A DNA stretch of 23,103 nt from Solirubrobacterales bacterium (GTDB lineage: Bacteria; Actinomycetota; Thermoleophilia; Solirubrobacterales; Solirubrobacteraceae): contig PLBZ01000033.1 in NCBI GenBank assembly GCA_003134675.1, positions 2,815-25,917 of the forward strand, given 5' to 3'. Positions 8,291 through 16,011 of the stretch are shown piece by piece. Under the pieces are notes generated by a model. The model worked only from the letters and a program-made list of their open reading frames with translations, was not told the DNA's origin and ran no database searches. A program made the translations under genes and the position numbers. The first letter of the stretch is position 1. Each line of letters begins with the position of its first letter.

Positions 8291-9796
8291 GTGATCTTCG
8301 ATTCGGAGCGTTTCTGGCAGGTGCTCGAGCTTGGCGATCCGCGCTTTGACGGCTGGGTCTTCTGCGGTGTGAAGAGCACCTGGATCTACTGCCGTCCGAG
8401 CTGTCCCGCCCGCACGCCCAAACGCGAGAACGTACGCTTCTTTGCGACCGCTGCAGCGGCGCAGTCCGCGGGCTTCCGAGCGTGCAAGCGCTGTCGTCCT
8501 GACGCGACGCCGGGCTCTCCGGATTGGGATCTTCGCGCGGATCTCGTCGGACGCGCGATGCGCCTGATCGCCGACGGCGTGGTCGATCGCGAAGGCGTTG
8601 GTGGCCTCGCCGGACGCCTCGGTTACACCGAGCGCCACGTGTATCGCCAGCTCATGGCCGTGGTAGGCGCGGGACCGCTCGCGCTCGCGCGTGCCCAGCG
8701 CGCCCAGACTGCTCGGATCTTGCTCGAGACGACGGTCGTGCCGATCACCGGCGTGGCGTTCGCCGCAGGCTTTCAGAGCGTGCGGCAGTTCAACGCGACC
8801 GTCCAGGAGGTCTTTGCGATGACGCCGAGCGATCTGCGCAGGCGGGGGCGGAGAGGAGACCTCTCCGAGGAGAGCGGGGCGCTGTCGCTGCGCCTCCCCT
8901 ACCGCTCCCCGCTGGACGGGCAAGGCCTGATGGCGTTCCTGAGACTTCGTATCGTGCCCGGCGTCGAGGAGGTTCAGGGTGGCGCCTACCGGCGAAGCCT
9001 CCGTTTGCCGCACGGCACCGGTGCAGTCGAGCTGCGTCCCGCCGAGGGGTACGTGCACGCCCGCTATTGGCTTTCTGATCTGCGAGATCTTGCCGCGGCG
9101 ATGCAGCGCTCGCGGACGCTGCTCGACCTCAATTCTGATCCACTCAGCGTGACGGAGGCGCTGGGTGATGACGCGCTGATCGGAGCGCTCGTGCGCCAGA
9201 CCCCGGGGCGCCGGGTGGCAGGCCACGTCGATCCTCATGAGCTCGCCATCCGCGCAGTGCTTGGTCAACAGGTCTCGCTGCGAGGCGCCTCGACACTTGC
9301 CGGCCGTCTGGTGGCCTCCTATGGCGAGCAGCTCAAGCGGTCGCTCGGCGCGGTGACGCACGTGTTTCCATCCGTGGAGGCGCTGGCCGAGGCAGACCCC
9401 GATCGGCTGGCGATGCCGAGCGCCCGTCGGCGTGGCCTACTTGCCCTGGCCAGGGCGCTTGCGCGCGATGAGATCGCGCTTGACGCCGGAGCAGATCGTA
9501 AGGACGCCCGGCGTCGGCTGCTGGCTCTACCCGGGATCGGGCCCTGGACCGCCGAGTACATAGCGATGCGCGCGCTGCGCGATCCCGACGCCTTTCTGCC
9601 GAGCGATCTCGGCGTCCGCCATGCACTCGAGCGGCTCGGCCACGATGGTCGGCCTGCAGCGGCTGAGCGGGAGGCACAGCGCTGGCGCCCGTACCGCGCA
9701 TATGCCCTCCAGTACCTGTGGGCTTCGCTCGATCCACCCGCACGAGCTAAGAGTGCTCCGCGCACTGCCGACGATGCCGACAGGCTTGCTGCGTGA
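8291..9796 (+). CDS. alkA: Ada-type methylphosphotriester sensor / AlkA DNA-3-methyladenine glycosylase fusion
   Basis: 501 residues from GTG 8291. Residues 1-75 form the Ada zinc domain with C34, C38, C65 and C68 (YCRPSC...ACKRC), which in Ada proteins accepts a methyl from DNA phosphotriesters and switches on transcription. Residues 82-185 are an AraC-type helix-turn-helix region with the FAAGFQSVRQFN motif. Residues 198-310 match AlkA_N. Residues 315-480 form the HhH-GPD glycosylase domain with LPGIGPWTAEYIAMR (413-427) and the catalytic Asp D439 in PSDLG. The protein both senses alkylation damage and excises alkylated bases. The same fusion followed by ogt is known in mycobacteria. The start at 8291 fits the family N-terminus (21 residues up to RFDG); an in-frame GTG at 8273 is the alternative. 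Neither has a clear SD. Its stop is 8 bp before ogt. Confidence 0.95.
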   Translation: MIFDSERFWQVLELGDPRFDGWVFCGVKSTWIYCRPSCPARTPKRENVRFFATAAAAQSAGFRACKRCRPDATPGSPDWDLRADLVGRAMRLIADGVVDREGVGGLAGRLGYTERHVYRQLMAVVGAGPLALARAQRAQTARILLETTVVPITGVAFAAGFQSVRQFNATVQEVFAMTPSDLRRRGRRGDLSEESGALSLRLPYRSPLDGQGLMAFLRLRIVPGVEEVQGGAYRRSLRLPHGTGAVELRPAEGYVHARYWLSDLRDLAAAMQRSRTLLDLNSDPLSVTEALGDDALIGALVRQTPGRRVAGHVDPHELAIRAVLGQQVSLRGASTLAGRLVASYGEQLKRSLGAVTHVFPSVEALAEADPDRLAMPSARRRGLLALARALARDEIALDAGADRKDARRRLLALPGIGPWTAEYIAMRALRDPDAFLPSDLGVRHALERLGHDGRPAAAEREAQRWRPYRAYALQYLWASLDPPARAKSAPRTADDADRLAA

Positions 9797-9804
9797 GGAG
9801 CGCG

Positions 9805-10317
9805 ATGGACCTCATGCTGTACACCACCCTCGACAGTCCAATCGGAGAGCTGCTGCTGCTCGGCGACGATCGAGCCCTGCATGGCCTCTACATGCAGGAG
9901 GGGCGCAAGCCGGTGAGGATCGCTGCGAGATGGGAGCGGTCCGCGCAGCCGTTTGCGCAAGTGCGAACGCAACTCCAGGAGTACTTCGCGGGTGAGCGCA
10001 TCACCTTCGATGTGCCTCTCGTCATGAAAGGCACCCCGTTCGAGCGCCGGGTCTGGCAGGCGCTGCGAGATATTCCCTACGGGAACACCGTCAGCTACGG
10101 CGAGATAGCGCACCGCGTCGGCCAACCTTCGGCGGCACGAGCCGTGGGCCTCGCCAACGGACGCAATCCAATCGCTGTGATCGTCCCATGCCATCGTGTG
10201 ATCGGCGCGAACGGAACACTCACCGGCTACGGCGGCGGGTTGGAGCGCAAGCGGCAGCTGCTCGAGCTCGAGGGTGGACAGACAGTGCTCGACCGCTTTG
10301 GTGGCTGTGTGCTCTAG
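9805..10317 (+). CDS. ogt: Methylated-DNA-[protein]-cysteine S-methyltransferase
   Basis: 170 residues. Suicide repair enzyme that removes methyl or alkyl groups from O6 of guanine onto its own cysteine. The active-site motif IVPCHRVIG is present with C129, preceded by the DNA-binding segment VSYGEIAHRVGQPSAARAVG (96-115) and NPIAV. ATG 9805 is preceded by GAGGAG (9795-9800), whose first bases lie within the alkA stop codon (9794-9796), so the two are probably co-transcribed and translationally coupled. A GTG at 9793 in the same frame is a less likely start. Ogt here supplies the methyltransferase activity missing from the Ada-AlkA fusion. Its TAG stop shares the four bases CTAG with the stop of the convergent permease gene. 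Confidence 0.97.
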   Translation: MDLMLYTTLDSPIGELLLLGDDRALHGLYMQEGRKPVRIAARWERSAQPFAQVRTQLQEYFAGERITFDVPLVMKGTPFERRVWQALRDIPYGNTVSYGEIAHRVGQPSAARAVGLANGRNPIAVIVPCHRVIGANGTLTGYGGGLERKRQLLELEGGQTVLDRFGGCVL

Positions 10318-11084
10318 CCGGCGCGCTCGGCGGAGGCGAGGCCGCGTCGCGCCCACACCGCCATCACAGCAACGCCGGCGGCGAGCAGCCCAAACGCGAG
10401 AACGACCTTGACCGGCGAGCCCGCGAGCAGCCCGCGCGCGGCCTCGAGCATCGCGGTCGCCGGATTGAAGAGCGCGACGGAGTGGATCCAGCCCGTCAAG
10501 AGGCGCAGCGGAACGTAGACGGGCGCGAGGAACAGCCCCACGAAGACAGGCATCTGGATCAGCGCGCCAGCCTGTTCGGTGCGCAGGAACATTGCCACGC
10601 CGGCCGCCCACAGGGCGGCGACGAGATTGGCCAATATGCCGAGGCCGAGCAGGCCGACGAGGTCAATGCCGTTGCCGAAGACGTTCATGCCGGCGAGCAG
10701 CGCCGCGATCGTGATCACGGTGCCTGTCAGGAACCAGCGCACAAGTGCCCCGACGGCGTACCCGGCGATGATCCCGCTGCGCTGCGGCGCGGTCAGCAGC
10801 AGGCGCCGAGCGAAGCCCGAGTCGAAGTCCCGCGCGATCCCAAACCCGGTGAAGACGCCACCGAACGCCGCCGACTGCAGGAACACAAACGCAAACTGGA
10901 ATGCCGTATAGCCGGGCTTGTAGTCGAAGTTCGGGATGTCCGAGATCCTCGACAGTCCGCCGGCGAACGCCGCGAGGAAGAACAGCGGGAAGATCATCGA
11001 CGGAAGCAGGATCGCCGGGCTGACGAGCGTGTTGTGGACCGAGCGCCACGCCACGCCTCGCGCGACGAACACGAAACGCCTCAT
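10314..11084 (-). CDS. ABC-2 type transporter permease (second)
   Basis: 256 residues with six predicted membrane segments. This is an integral-membrane subunit of a DrrB-like ABC-2 exporter. Visible family features: TM1 region ILLPSMIFPLFFLAAF (25-40), IARDFDSGFARRLLLTAP in the first cytoplasmic loop, and LFNPATAMLEAARGLL before the last helix. ATG 11084 overlaps the stop of the upstream permease by four bases (ATGA), a translational-coupling arrangement; the frame is open further upstream, but only as a shadow of that permease. It is the last gene of the exporter operon. The ATPase gene feeding it is broken at 12.4 kb, so the transporter is probably inactive unless another ATPase substitutes. 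Transported substrate unknown. Confidence 0.92.
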   Translation of the reverse strand: MRRFVFVARGVAWRSVHNTLVSPAILLPSMIFPLFFLAAFAGGLSRISDIPNFDYKPGYTAFQFAFVFLQSAAFGGVFTGFGIARDFDSGFARRLLLTAPQRSGIIAGYAVGALVRWFLTGTVITIAALLAGMNVFGNGIDLVGLLGLGILANLVAALWAAGVAMFLRTEQAGALIQMPVFVGLFLAPVYVPLRLLTGWIHSVALFNPATAMLEAARGLLAGSPVKVVLAFGLLAAGVAVMAVWARRGLASAERAG

Positions 11085-11923
11085 GTCCGCACCAGTCGGT
11101 TCTTCATCGCGCCGCTCGCGAGACCGAGCGTGAGGACACACAGCAGCAGCGCAAAGCCAAAGCCGAGGGCGAGCGCCTGGCCGTCCCATCCCTTGATGAT
11201 CAAACTGCGGATGCCCTCGATGAGATAGGAGACTGGGTTGTAGGTCGCGACCTCGCGGAACCAGTGCGCCTTGATCAGGTTGCGCGGGAGACTCGAGGAG
11301 CTGAGGAACACGGTCACGAACAGCAGCGGGAAGAAGCCTTGAACCGCTTCGCCGGTACCAAAGCGCAGCGCGAGCAGCGCACCGAGTCCCGCGAAACCAA
11401 ACGCGATCAGGATCGAGAGCGCGAGCAGGACGAGCGCGCCCCCGACGCCGCTCGCAATCGGAACGCCGCTCGCGATCCCGACCAATAGGTACAGGAGCGA
11501 CTGGATGCACGCGACGACGACGGAGCCGCCGAGCTGGCCGGCGAGCAGTGCGCCGCCCCTCAGCGGTGTCAGCGCGAGCCGGTTGAAGAAGCCCGACTCG
11601 ATGTCGCGTGCGAGATCAGTACCGGCGCTGACAGCGACGAACAGCGCGCCTTGGATGAAGGGCACAGCGAGCGCGAAGTCGCGGTAGCTGACATCCGGAA
11701 AGCCGCGGATCTTCCTCGCCGCACCGAGCGCACTGCCGTTGATCGCGAACAGGATCAGCGGGAAGAGCAGCGGGAAGACGAGCAGCGCTCGCTGGCGAAT
11801 TGTGCGCTTGATCGAGCGACGCGCAACCGCACCAACCTGTTCGAGCAAGCCAGGCGGTGTGAGCGACTCAGCGTCCACGATCGCCCCTGCGGGTATGCGG
11901 GTCAGATCTCCGCTACTGCTCAT
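11081..11923 (-). CDS. ABC-2 type transporter permease (first)
   Basis: 280 residues, DrrB-like membrane subunit. A cytoplasmic N-terminal tail is followed by six membrane segments, starting at FPLLFPLILFAINGSAL. Family landmarks are DLARDIESGFFNRLALTPLRG in the first cytoplasmic loop and the C-terminal block FFPLLFVTVFLSSSSLPRNL with YNPVSYLIEGIRSL. ATG 11923 was chosen because GAGG lies 6 nt upstream and because it overlaps the ATPase stop by only 11 bp; an in-frame ATG at 11977 would overlap far more. It is the middle gene of an ATPase-permease-permease operon on the minus strand. Confidence 0.92.
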   Translation of the reverse strand: MSSSGDLTRIPAGAIVDAESLTPPGLLEQVGAVARRSIKRTIRQRALLVFPLLFPLILFAINGSALGAARKIRGFPDVSYRDFALAVPFIQGALFVAVSAGTDLARDIESGFFNRLALTPLRGGALLAGQLGGSVVVACIQSLLYLLVGIASGVPIASGVGGALVLLALSILIAFGFAGLGALLALRFGTGEAVQGFFPLLFVTVFLSSSSLPRNLIKAHWFREVATYNPVSYLIEGIRSLIIKGWDGQALALGFGFALLLCVLTLGLASGAMKNRLVRT

Positions 11924-12416
11924 CCTGTTCCTCGCCGGCCCCCTCGAGCTTGCGCCCGGTCTTGGCCAGGAAGACATCGTCGAGCGAGGGCTGATGCAGC
12001 TGTAGCGACGCGACCTTCAGGTGGGCTTGGTCAAGCGCGCGAACGACCTCCGCGAGCTGGGCCTCGCCCCCGGGCAGCTGTACCATGACAGCGCCACGGC
12101 CGTTGCGCGCGAGGGTTCCGAAGGCGGCGAGCGTCTCGGCGAGAACCTCAGCGGCGCTCTCCTCGGCGGGGACGACCTCGACGCTTGGGCTGCCGATCTC
12201 CCCCTTCAGCTGCGCCGGTGTGCCCTCGGCGACGATCTTGCCGTGGTCGATGATCCCGACGCGGTCGGCCAGCGCGTCCGCCTCCTCGAGGTACTGCGTG
12301 GTCAGGAACACCGTCATGCCCTCCTCGTGAGCGAGCCGCCCGACCTCCTCCCAGAGCGCGCTGCGGCTCTGCAGGTCAAGGCCCGTCGTCGGCTCGTCGA
12401 GGATGCAAAGGGGGGG
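11913..12416 (-). pseudogene. ABC transporter ATPase, N-terminal half removed by element insertion
   Basis: The C-terminal part of a DrrA-like exporter ATPase. Reading in from the break, the frame shows PPLCILDEPTTGLD (Walker B and D-loop), LQSRSALWEE, then TVFLTTQYLEEADALADRV with a Gln (TTQ) at the H-loop position as in DrrA-type proteins, DHGKIVAEGTP, and a C-terminal regulatory domain ending QPSLDDVFLAKTGRKLEG. Walker A, Q-loop and the LSGGQ signature, which should lie upstream, are absent; instead the serine integrase gene begins at 12438. The frame stays nominally open into the integrase, but the encoded residues stop resembling an ATPase about where the G-run 12410-12416 lies. An internal ATG at 12317 would give only a 134-residue fragment without nucleotide-binding ability. 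The missing half is not found elsewhere in the window. Confidence 0.85.
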
Positions 12417-12425
12417 TTGGAAAGG
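12405..12425. other. Probable attachment-site junction (attL-like) of the integrated element
   Basis: Left of this point the minus strand encodes ABC ATPase; right of it lies the start of an outward-unrelated serine integrase gene, whose SD (AAAGGAG) begins at 12421. Recombinases of this type cross over at a short core next to their own gene, so the crossover should be within or beside the G-run at 12410-12416. The exact core cannot be fixed without the other end or an uninserted relative. Confidence 0.55.
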
Positions 12426-12437
12426 AGCGCGTACCTC

Positions 12438-13958
12438 ATGGGCGTGCAGAGCATAAGCAAGAAGAAGGGCCTGGGTGCCGAGGCAACTGCCGACGCAACT
12501 GGTGTGATCGACGCGGTGATCTATGGCCGGGCGTCGAAGGACCGGCTGCGGTTGATGCGTTCGATCGGCGATCAGATCGCTGATTGCCGGACGTGGTGTG
12601 AGCCGTTGGGGTGGCGGGTGGTGGACGTCATCACCGACGCGAATCGTTCGGCATCGCAGTGGCGGCGTAAGGAGCGGGAGGGGTTCGAGGAGGCCCTGGG
12701 CTTGATCGAGTCGGGGCGGATTCAGGGGTTTGTGACCTGGGAGCCCTCACGGGCGGGTCGTGACCTGGCGATCTATGTTCAGCTGCGGGCGGCGTGCCAG
12801 CGATTTGGGGTGCTGTATCTGACGCAGGGGCGGGTCTACGACTTCTCCCGCCCGGATGACAGTTTCATGATGGGTTTTGAGTTCCTGCGGGCCGAGGCGG
12901 ACGCGAACACGATGCGCGAGCGGCAGTTGCGCACGGCGCGGCGGAACGCGGAGAAGGGCCGCCCGCACGGCCGGCTGGCGTATGGGTATCGGCGTGTGTA
13001 TGACGAGCGGACCGGGGTGCTCGTTCGCCAGGAGCCCGACCCGCATACCGGCCAGATCGTCAGGGACGCGGCCAGGGACGTGCTGGCGGGAGCGAGCATG
13101 TGGTCAGTTGCGATGCGGTTGCAGGACGCGGGTGAGCCGACGCCGATGCGCCCCTGGTCCGAGCATCCGCGCGGGTGGGATACCTACACGATCCGGCATC
13201 TGCTGCAAAACCCGACGATCGCGGGCAAGCGTGTGTACCGCGGGCAGGTGATCGGCGATGCTGCCTGGGAGCCGCTGATCAGTTGGGAGGACTTCCAGAA
13301 GCTCCAGCGTCTGTTCGCTGATCCTGGTCGCAGGGTCAGGGGCGGGGGTGGGATGCCGGCGAAGACGCTGATGGTCCATATCGCCCGCTGCCATTACTGC
13401 GGGCGGCCGTTGAAGCGGGCGGTGATGCGACGGAAGAACAAGGCCGACGCGGTGAAGTACCACTGCCAGTTCCGAGGGTGCTACAAGACGACGATCTCTC
13501 AGCCCGGCCTCGACGCCTATGTGCAGGAGGTCGCGTTGGCGTGGTTTGAGCGGCCGGCGAACCTGGCCCGGCTGACCGCGACCGACGGCGACGGCGACGG
13601 GTGGCTCGATCACGCTCACGCGGTCGAGGAGGAGTTGGCTTCTCTACAGCAGCGGTTGGATGAGGCGGCTGACCGCTACGCGGCTGGCGATCTGCCGGTC
13701 TCGATGTTGAGCAGGATCGAGCAGCAGTTGCGGCCGAAAATCGAGCAGGCGCAGCGTGCTTTGGTCCCGCCGATCAGCGACGAGAACATCCGTGCCCTGG
13801 TCAGTGCCGGCGACGTGCGGGCGGCATGGGCCGAGTTGGCGCTGGCGGAGCAGCGCAAGATCGTCAAGGCCGTCTTCGACGTGCGGGTGCAGCGGACCGC
13901 CAACCGGGGCCAGAACGCCTTTGAGCCTGAGCGAGTCCTCGTTGCGCCACGGGTCTGA
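12438..13958 (+). CDS. Large serine recombinase / integrase
   Basis: 506 residues. Catalyses site-specific integration and, usually with a directionality factor, excision of the element. The N-terminal resolvase domain (about 25-165) has Y29-G-R-A-S33 with the nucleophile S33, SIGDQ (42-46), and SRAGRD (104-109) in place of the common SR-SRD block. The recombinase domain (about 175-300) has GRLAYGYRRV and LLQNPTIAGKRVYRG. A zinc ribbon has C318, C321, C343 and C348. A coiled-coil stretch (about 395-445) is followed by a C-terminal tail. ATG 12438 is preceded by AAAGGAG (12421-12427) with 10 nt spacing. The frame is open further upstream only as antisense to the ABC ATPase. The gene sits beside the ATPase break, as expected for an integrase next to its attachment site. 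No excision factor is recognised in the window. Confidence 0.95.
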   Translation: MGVQSISKKKGLGAEATADATGVIDAVIYGRASKDRLRLMRSIGDQIADCRTWCEPLGWRVVDVITDANRSASQWRRKEREGFEEALGLIESGRIQGFVTWEPSRAGRDLAIYVQLRAACQRFGVLYLTQGRVYDFSRPDDSFMMGFEFLRAEADANTMRERQLRTARRNAEKGRPHGRLAYGYRRVYDERTGVLVRQEPDPHTGQIVRDAARDVLAGASMWSVAMRLQDAGEPTPMRPWSEHPRGWDTYTIRHLLQNPTIAGKRVYRGQVIGDAAWEPLISWEDFQKLQRLFADPGRRVRGGGGMPAKTLMVHIARCHYCGRPLKRAVMRRKNKADAVKYHCQFRGCYKTTISQPGLDAYVQEVALAWFERPANLARLTATDGDGDGWLDHAHAVEEELASLQQRLDEAADRYAAGDLPVSMLSRIEQQLRPKIEQAQRALVPPISDENIRALVSAGDVRAAWAELALAEQRKIVKAVFDVRVQRTANRGQNAFEPERVLVAPRV

Positions 13959-13970
13959 TGACCCGTGGCG
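13945..13970. terminator. Hairpin terminator between convergent integrase and IclR genes
   Basis: A perfect 11-bp inverted repeat (CGCCACGGGTC / GACCCGTGGCG) with a 4-nt loop. The integrase TGA stop (13956-13958) lies in the loop. No T-tract follows on either side, so it would be an actinomycete-style terminator without U-run, or an RNA-end stabiliser. Its place between two convergent genes supports a bidirectional role. Confidence 0.6.
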
Positions 13971-13996
13971 TCGGTCATCGCCGCTGTTTTCGCAGC

Positions 13997-14857
13997 TTAC
14001 TCGTCATCCCGCCGGTAGCCGAGCCGCGCGGAGATGCGATCGGCCGTCGAGACGAGGTGCGGGGTGAGCGCGTCGACGAGCTCTGAGAGCGAGATCATCG
14101 AGGTATGCGCCTCAAGGCTGACGGCGGCGACGACCTCACGCGCCTCGTTGCGCACGGGCACTGCGACCGAGTGCAGCTCGGGCGCGAGCTCCTCGTCGTT
14201 GACCGCGAAGCTTTCCTCCCGCACCTCGTCGAGCTCGTCGCGCAGCGCCTGTTTGCTCGTGATCGTGTTCGGGCCGTGCTTCGTCAGCTTCATCGAGGCG
14301 AGAAGCTCGCCCTGCTCTCGCTCGGGGAGATTCGCCAGTAGCAGCTTGCCGATCGCGGTGCAGTATGCGGGTAGGCGCGAGCCGGGGTGCAGATTGAGGT
14401 CAACCCCGCCCTGACCGCGGCGGAGACTGCGCACGCGATCGACGTACACGATCTCCGGCCCGTCCAGCACCGCCAGGCTGACCGTGTAGGAGGTGCGCTG
14501 TCGCAGTTCCTCGAGGTATGGGTGGGCGTGCTCCAGCAGCCCTGTGGCGTTCAGCACGGACATCCCGAGGTCGGTCACCTTCAGACCCAGGCGGTACTTA
14601 CGTGAGGCGCCCTGCTCCAGATAGCCCAGCGCCACGAGCGTAATGACATACCTGTGAGTCGTTGAGCGACTCATACCTAACTCGTCGGCGATGTTCGCGA
14701 TCCCGAGAACGGGACGATCTGGCGTGAAGCAAGTGAGGATCGCGAGACCACGCTCCAGCGACTGCGAATAGCGCGGCTCCCGCAGGCTGGGAACCGACCA
14801 AGCGGGCTCCTGTGTGCCTTTTGCCGTTGTGGGACTACTGGTTTTTCTTCTGGGCAT
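13997..14857 (-). CDS. IclR-family transcriptional regulator
   Basis: 286 residues. The N-terminal winged HTH (about 33-95) has SQSLERGLAIL (31-41), IANIADELGMSRSTTHRYV (53-71) and LGYLEQ. The C-terminal IclR effector domain (about 105-282) has LPAYCTAIGKLLLA (162-175) and NDEELAPELHSVAVPVRN (220-237), the conserved ligand-pocket blocks; it resembles the PcaR/PobR aromatic-catabolism branch. The first 30 residues are a polar tail. No catabolic gene is adjacent, so target and ligand are unknown; autoregulation from the 85-bp divergent region towards the ParB-like gene is plausible. It is the first gene after the integrase and is probably cargo of the element. ATG 14857 lacks a strong SD. Confidence 0.93.
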   Translation of the reverse strand: MPRRKTSSPTTAKGTQEPAWSVPSLREPRYSQSLERGLAILTCFTPDRPVLGIANIADELGMSRSTTHRYVITLVALGYLEQGASRKYRLGLKVTDLGMSVLNATGLLEHAHPYLEELRQRTSYTVSLAVLDGPEIVYVDRVRSLRRGQGGVDLNLHPGSRLPAYCTAIGKLLLANLPEREQGELLASMKLTKHGPNTITSKQALRDELDEVREESFAVNDEELAPELHSVAVPVRNEAREVVAAVSLEAHTSMISLSELVDALTPHLVSTADRISARLGYRRDDE

Positions 14858-14922
14858 TTGTACTCAGACTCTACGTGTACCGCGTCGTTTTTGTTGTGTG
14901 CAAGCCCAAAGGCACGAGCCGA

Positions 14923-14937
14923 CCTCCCGCGTGGAGG
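14923..14937 (+). promoter_or_regulatory. Hairpin covering the SD of the ParB-like gene
   Basis: CCTCC at 14923-14927 can pair perfectly with the SD GGAGG at 14933-14937 across a 5-nt loop, directly ahead of the GTG at 14943. If transcribed, this would hide the ribosome site. The stem is short, so it may also be coincidental. Confidence 0.35.
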
Positions 14938-14942
14938 CGTGA

Positions 14943-15323
14943 GTGGCCCGGCGCCGCGATGGTGACACGATGCGGGGTATGCCGACGTTGAGGATCGCCG
15001 ACGTGCTCGTCGGCTCCGGCGCTGATTGGGCCGCGTACCTGGACAGCGAGCGCGTGGGGCGGTACACCCAGAACCTCGACGCGCTGCCGCCGGTCGTTGT
15101 CTTTGACACCGAGGAGGGGCTGCTGCTCACGGATGGTTATCACCGGGTCGCCGCGGCGCAGCAGCGCGGTGAACAAACGATCGACGCGGAGGTGCGTCAC
15201 GGTTCGCGCGAGGATGCGCTGCGTTACGCGGCGGAGCTCGGTGCCGCCCAGCGTGGCATTCCCCTGCAGGATGCGTTGGCTTACATCAAACGGCGCAGCG
15301 GCCGCTGGAGCGACGAGCGCTAG
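14943..15323 (+). CDS. Small ParB/Srx-fold (ParB-like nuclease domain) protein
   Basis: 126 residues from a GTG start with SD GGAGG (14933-14937) 5 nt upstream; an ATG at 14979 is the alternative. The core LLLTDGYHRVAAAQQRG (60-76) followed by IDAEVRHGSREDALRYA matches the ParB-like box in which D-G-x-H-R forms the nucleotide-binding centre. The protein lacks the HTH and dimerisation domains of true partition ParB, so it is a stand-alone domain, as often seen in phages and mobile elements. Its role is not evident: it may bind nucleotide or act as a DNA-linked regulator. No parA-like gene is nearby. Confidence 0.75.
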   Translation: MARRRDGDTMRGMPTLRIADVLVGSGADWAAYLDSERVGRYTQNLDALPPVVVFDTEEGLLLTDGYHRVAAAQQRGEQTIDAEVRHGSREDALRYAAELGAAQRGIPLQDALAYIKRRSGRWSDER

Positions 15324-15438
15324 GTTCCAGACGCGTTGATGGGGAGCAGAGTGTTGCCGGCGAGGAAGCGCGGCCAAAGCCGAGACCGCCCGCACTGCGC
15401 TGCGCCATCCGGGCCAGCCGTCCTGCAACACTGAGCCG

Positions 15439-16011
15439 ATGGCGCGTATCCGCGACATACTCGGCCTTGGGCTCGTCGTCGCGCTCGCGAAGTTCGGCCT
15501 GCTCGGCGCCGGTCCTGCTTGGGCGCAGGCGTCGTCGTTGCGGCAGCCCGCGTCGAGCTATAAGTTCGAGGATCTCACGATCACACGACAGGTGGAGGCG
15601 GATGGCAAGCCGAATGCCGGATTCGTCTCTTATTTCCGGCTCAATCGAGCATTGCCCTTTGCTCCGCGGGGAAAGTTCGAAGGGGAAGAAGAAGGCGGCC
15701 CGCGTCTGTTCGCGGCGTATCTCTCGGTGGATCACGTCCATGAAGAAGGCGCCACGGAAACAATCGGCGACGATGCGAGCAGGCACTGCTACGCAGAAGC
15801 GATCGAAGTCCACGCGCACGAACATCAGCCGCGCATCGGGGAACTTGTGAGGGTGTCGCTCGTGATCCACGGGCGAGCTGTGATCAACACCCGCACACGG
15901 GTACGAACCCGCAAAATGGGAAGGAGCGTACGAAAGCCCAACGGGGTACTTCTCCTTCAAACGAACCTGCCGTACGAAAAGGCTTTTGGCTGCTTGAAGA
16001 TGTCGTCCTAG
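15439..16011 (+). CDS. Secreted protein of unknown function
   Basis: 190 residues with a signal peptide (1-29, cleavage after A27-W-A29). The mature part begins with a Ser/Gln-rich stretch, then SYKFEDLTITRQVEADG, a Glu-rich loop (EGEEEGG), a His/Glu-rich segment (HVHEEGATET, VHAHEHQ) and a basic C-terminal region. Two cysteines lie in the mature part. No known domain is recognised. Third-position composition is less GC-biased than in the flanking integrase and helicase. Its TAG stop shares CTAG (16008-16011) with the stop of the convergent gene. SD is weak. Confidence 0.6.
   Translation: MARIRDILGLGLVVALAKFGLLGAGPAWAQASSLRQPASSYKFEDLTITRQVEADGKPNAGFVSYFRLNRALPFAPRGKFEGEEEGGPRLFAAYLSVDHVHEEGATETIGDDASRHCYAEAIEVHAHEHQPRIGELVRVSLVIHGRAVINTRTRVRTRKMGRSVRKPNGVLLLQTNLPYEKAFGCLKMSS

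Noticed and set aside
7553..9361. 602-codon minus-strand frame
   Set aside because: Spans two well-supported plus-strand genes (signal-peptide protein and alkA) and has no domain signature.
9319..10611. 430-codon minus-strand frame
   Set aside because: Antisense to alkA and ogt, whose catalytic motifs are clear.
12021..12437. Upstream extension of the integrase frame
   Set aside because: It is antisense to the ABC ATPase fragment; integrase similarity and the SD both begin around 12438.
12400..12440. Integration into a tRNA gene
   Set aside because: No tRNA-like cloverleaf is seen; the left flank is protein-coding ABC ATPase sequence.
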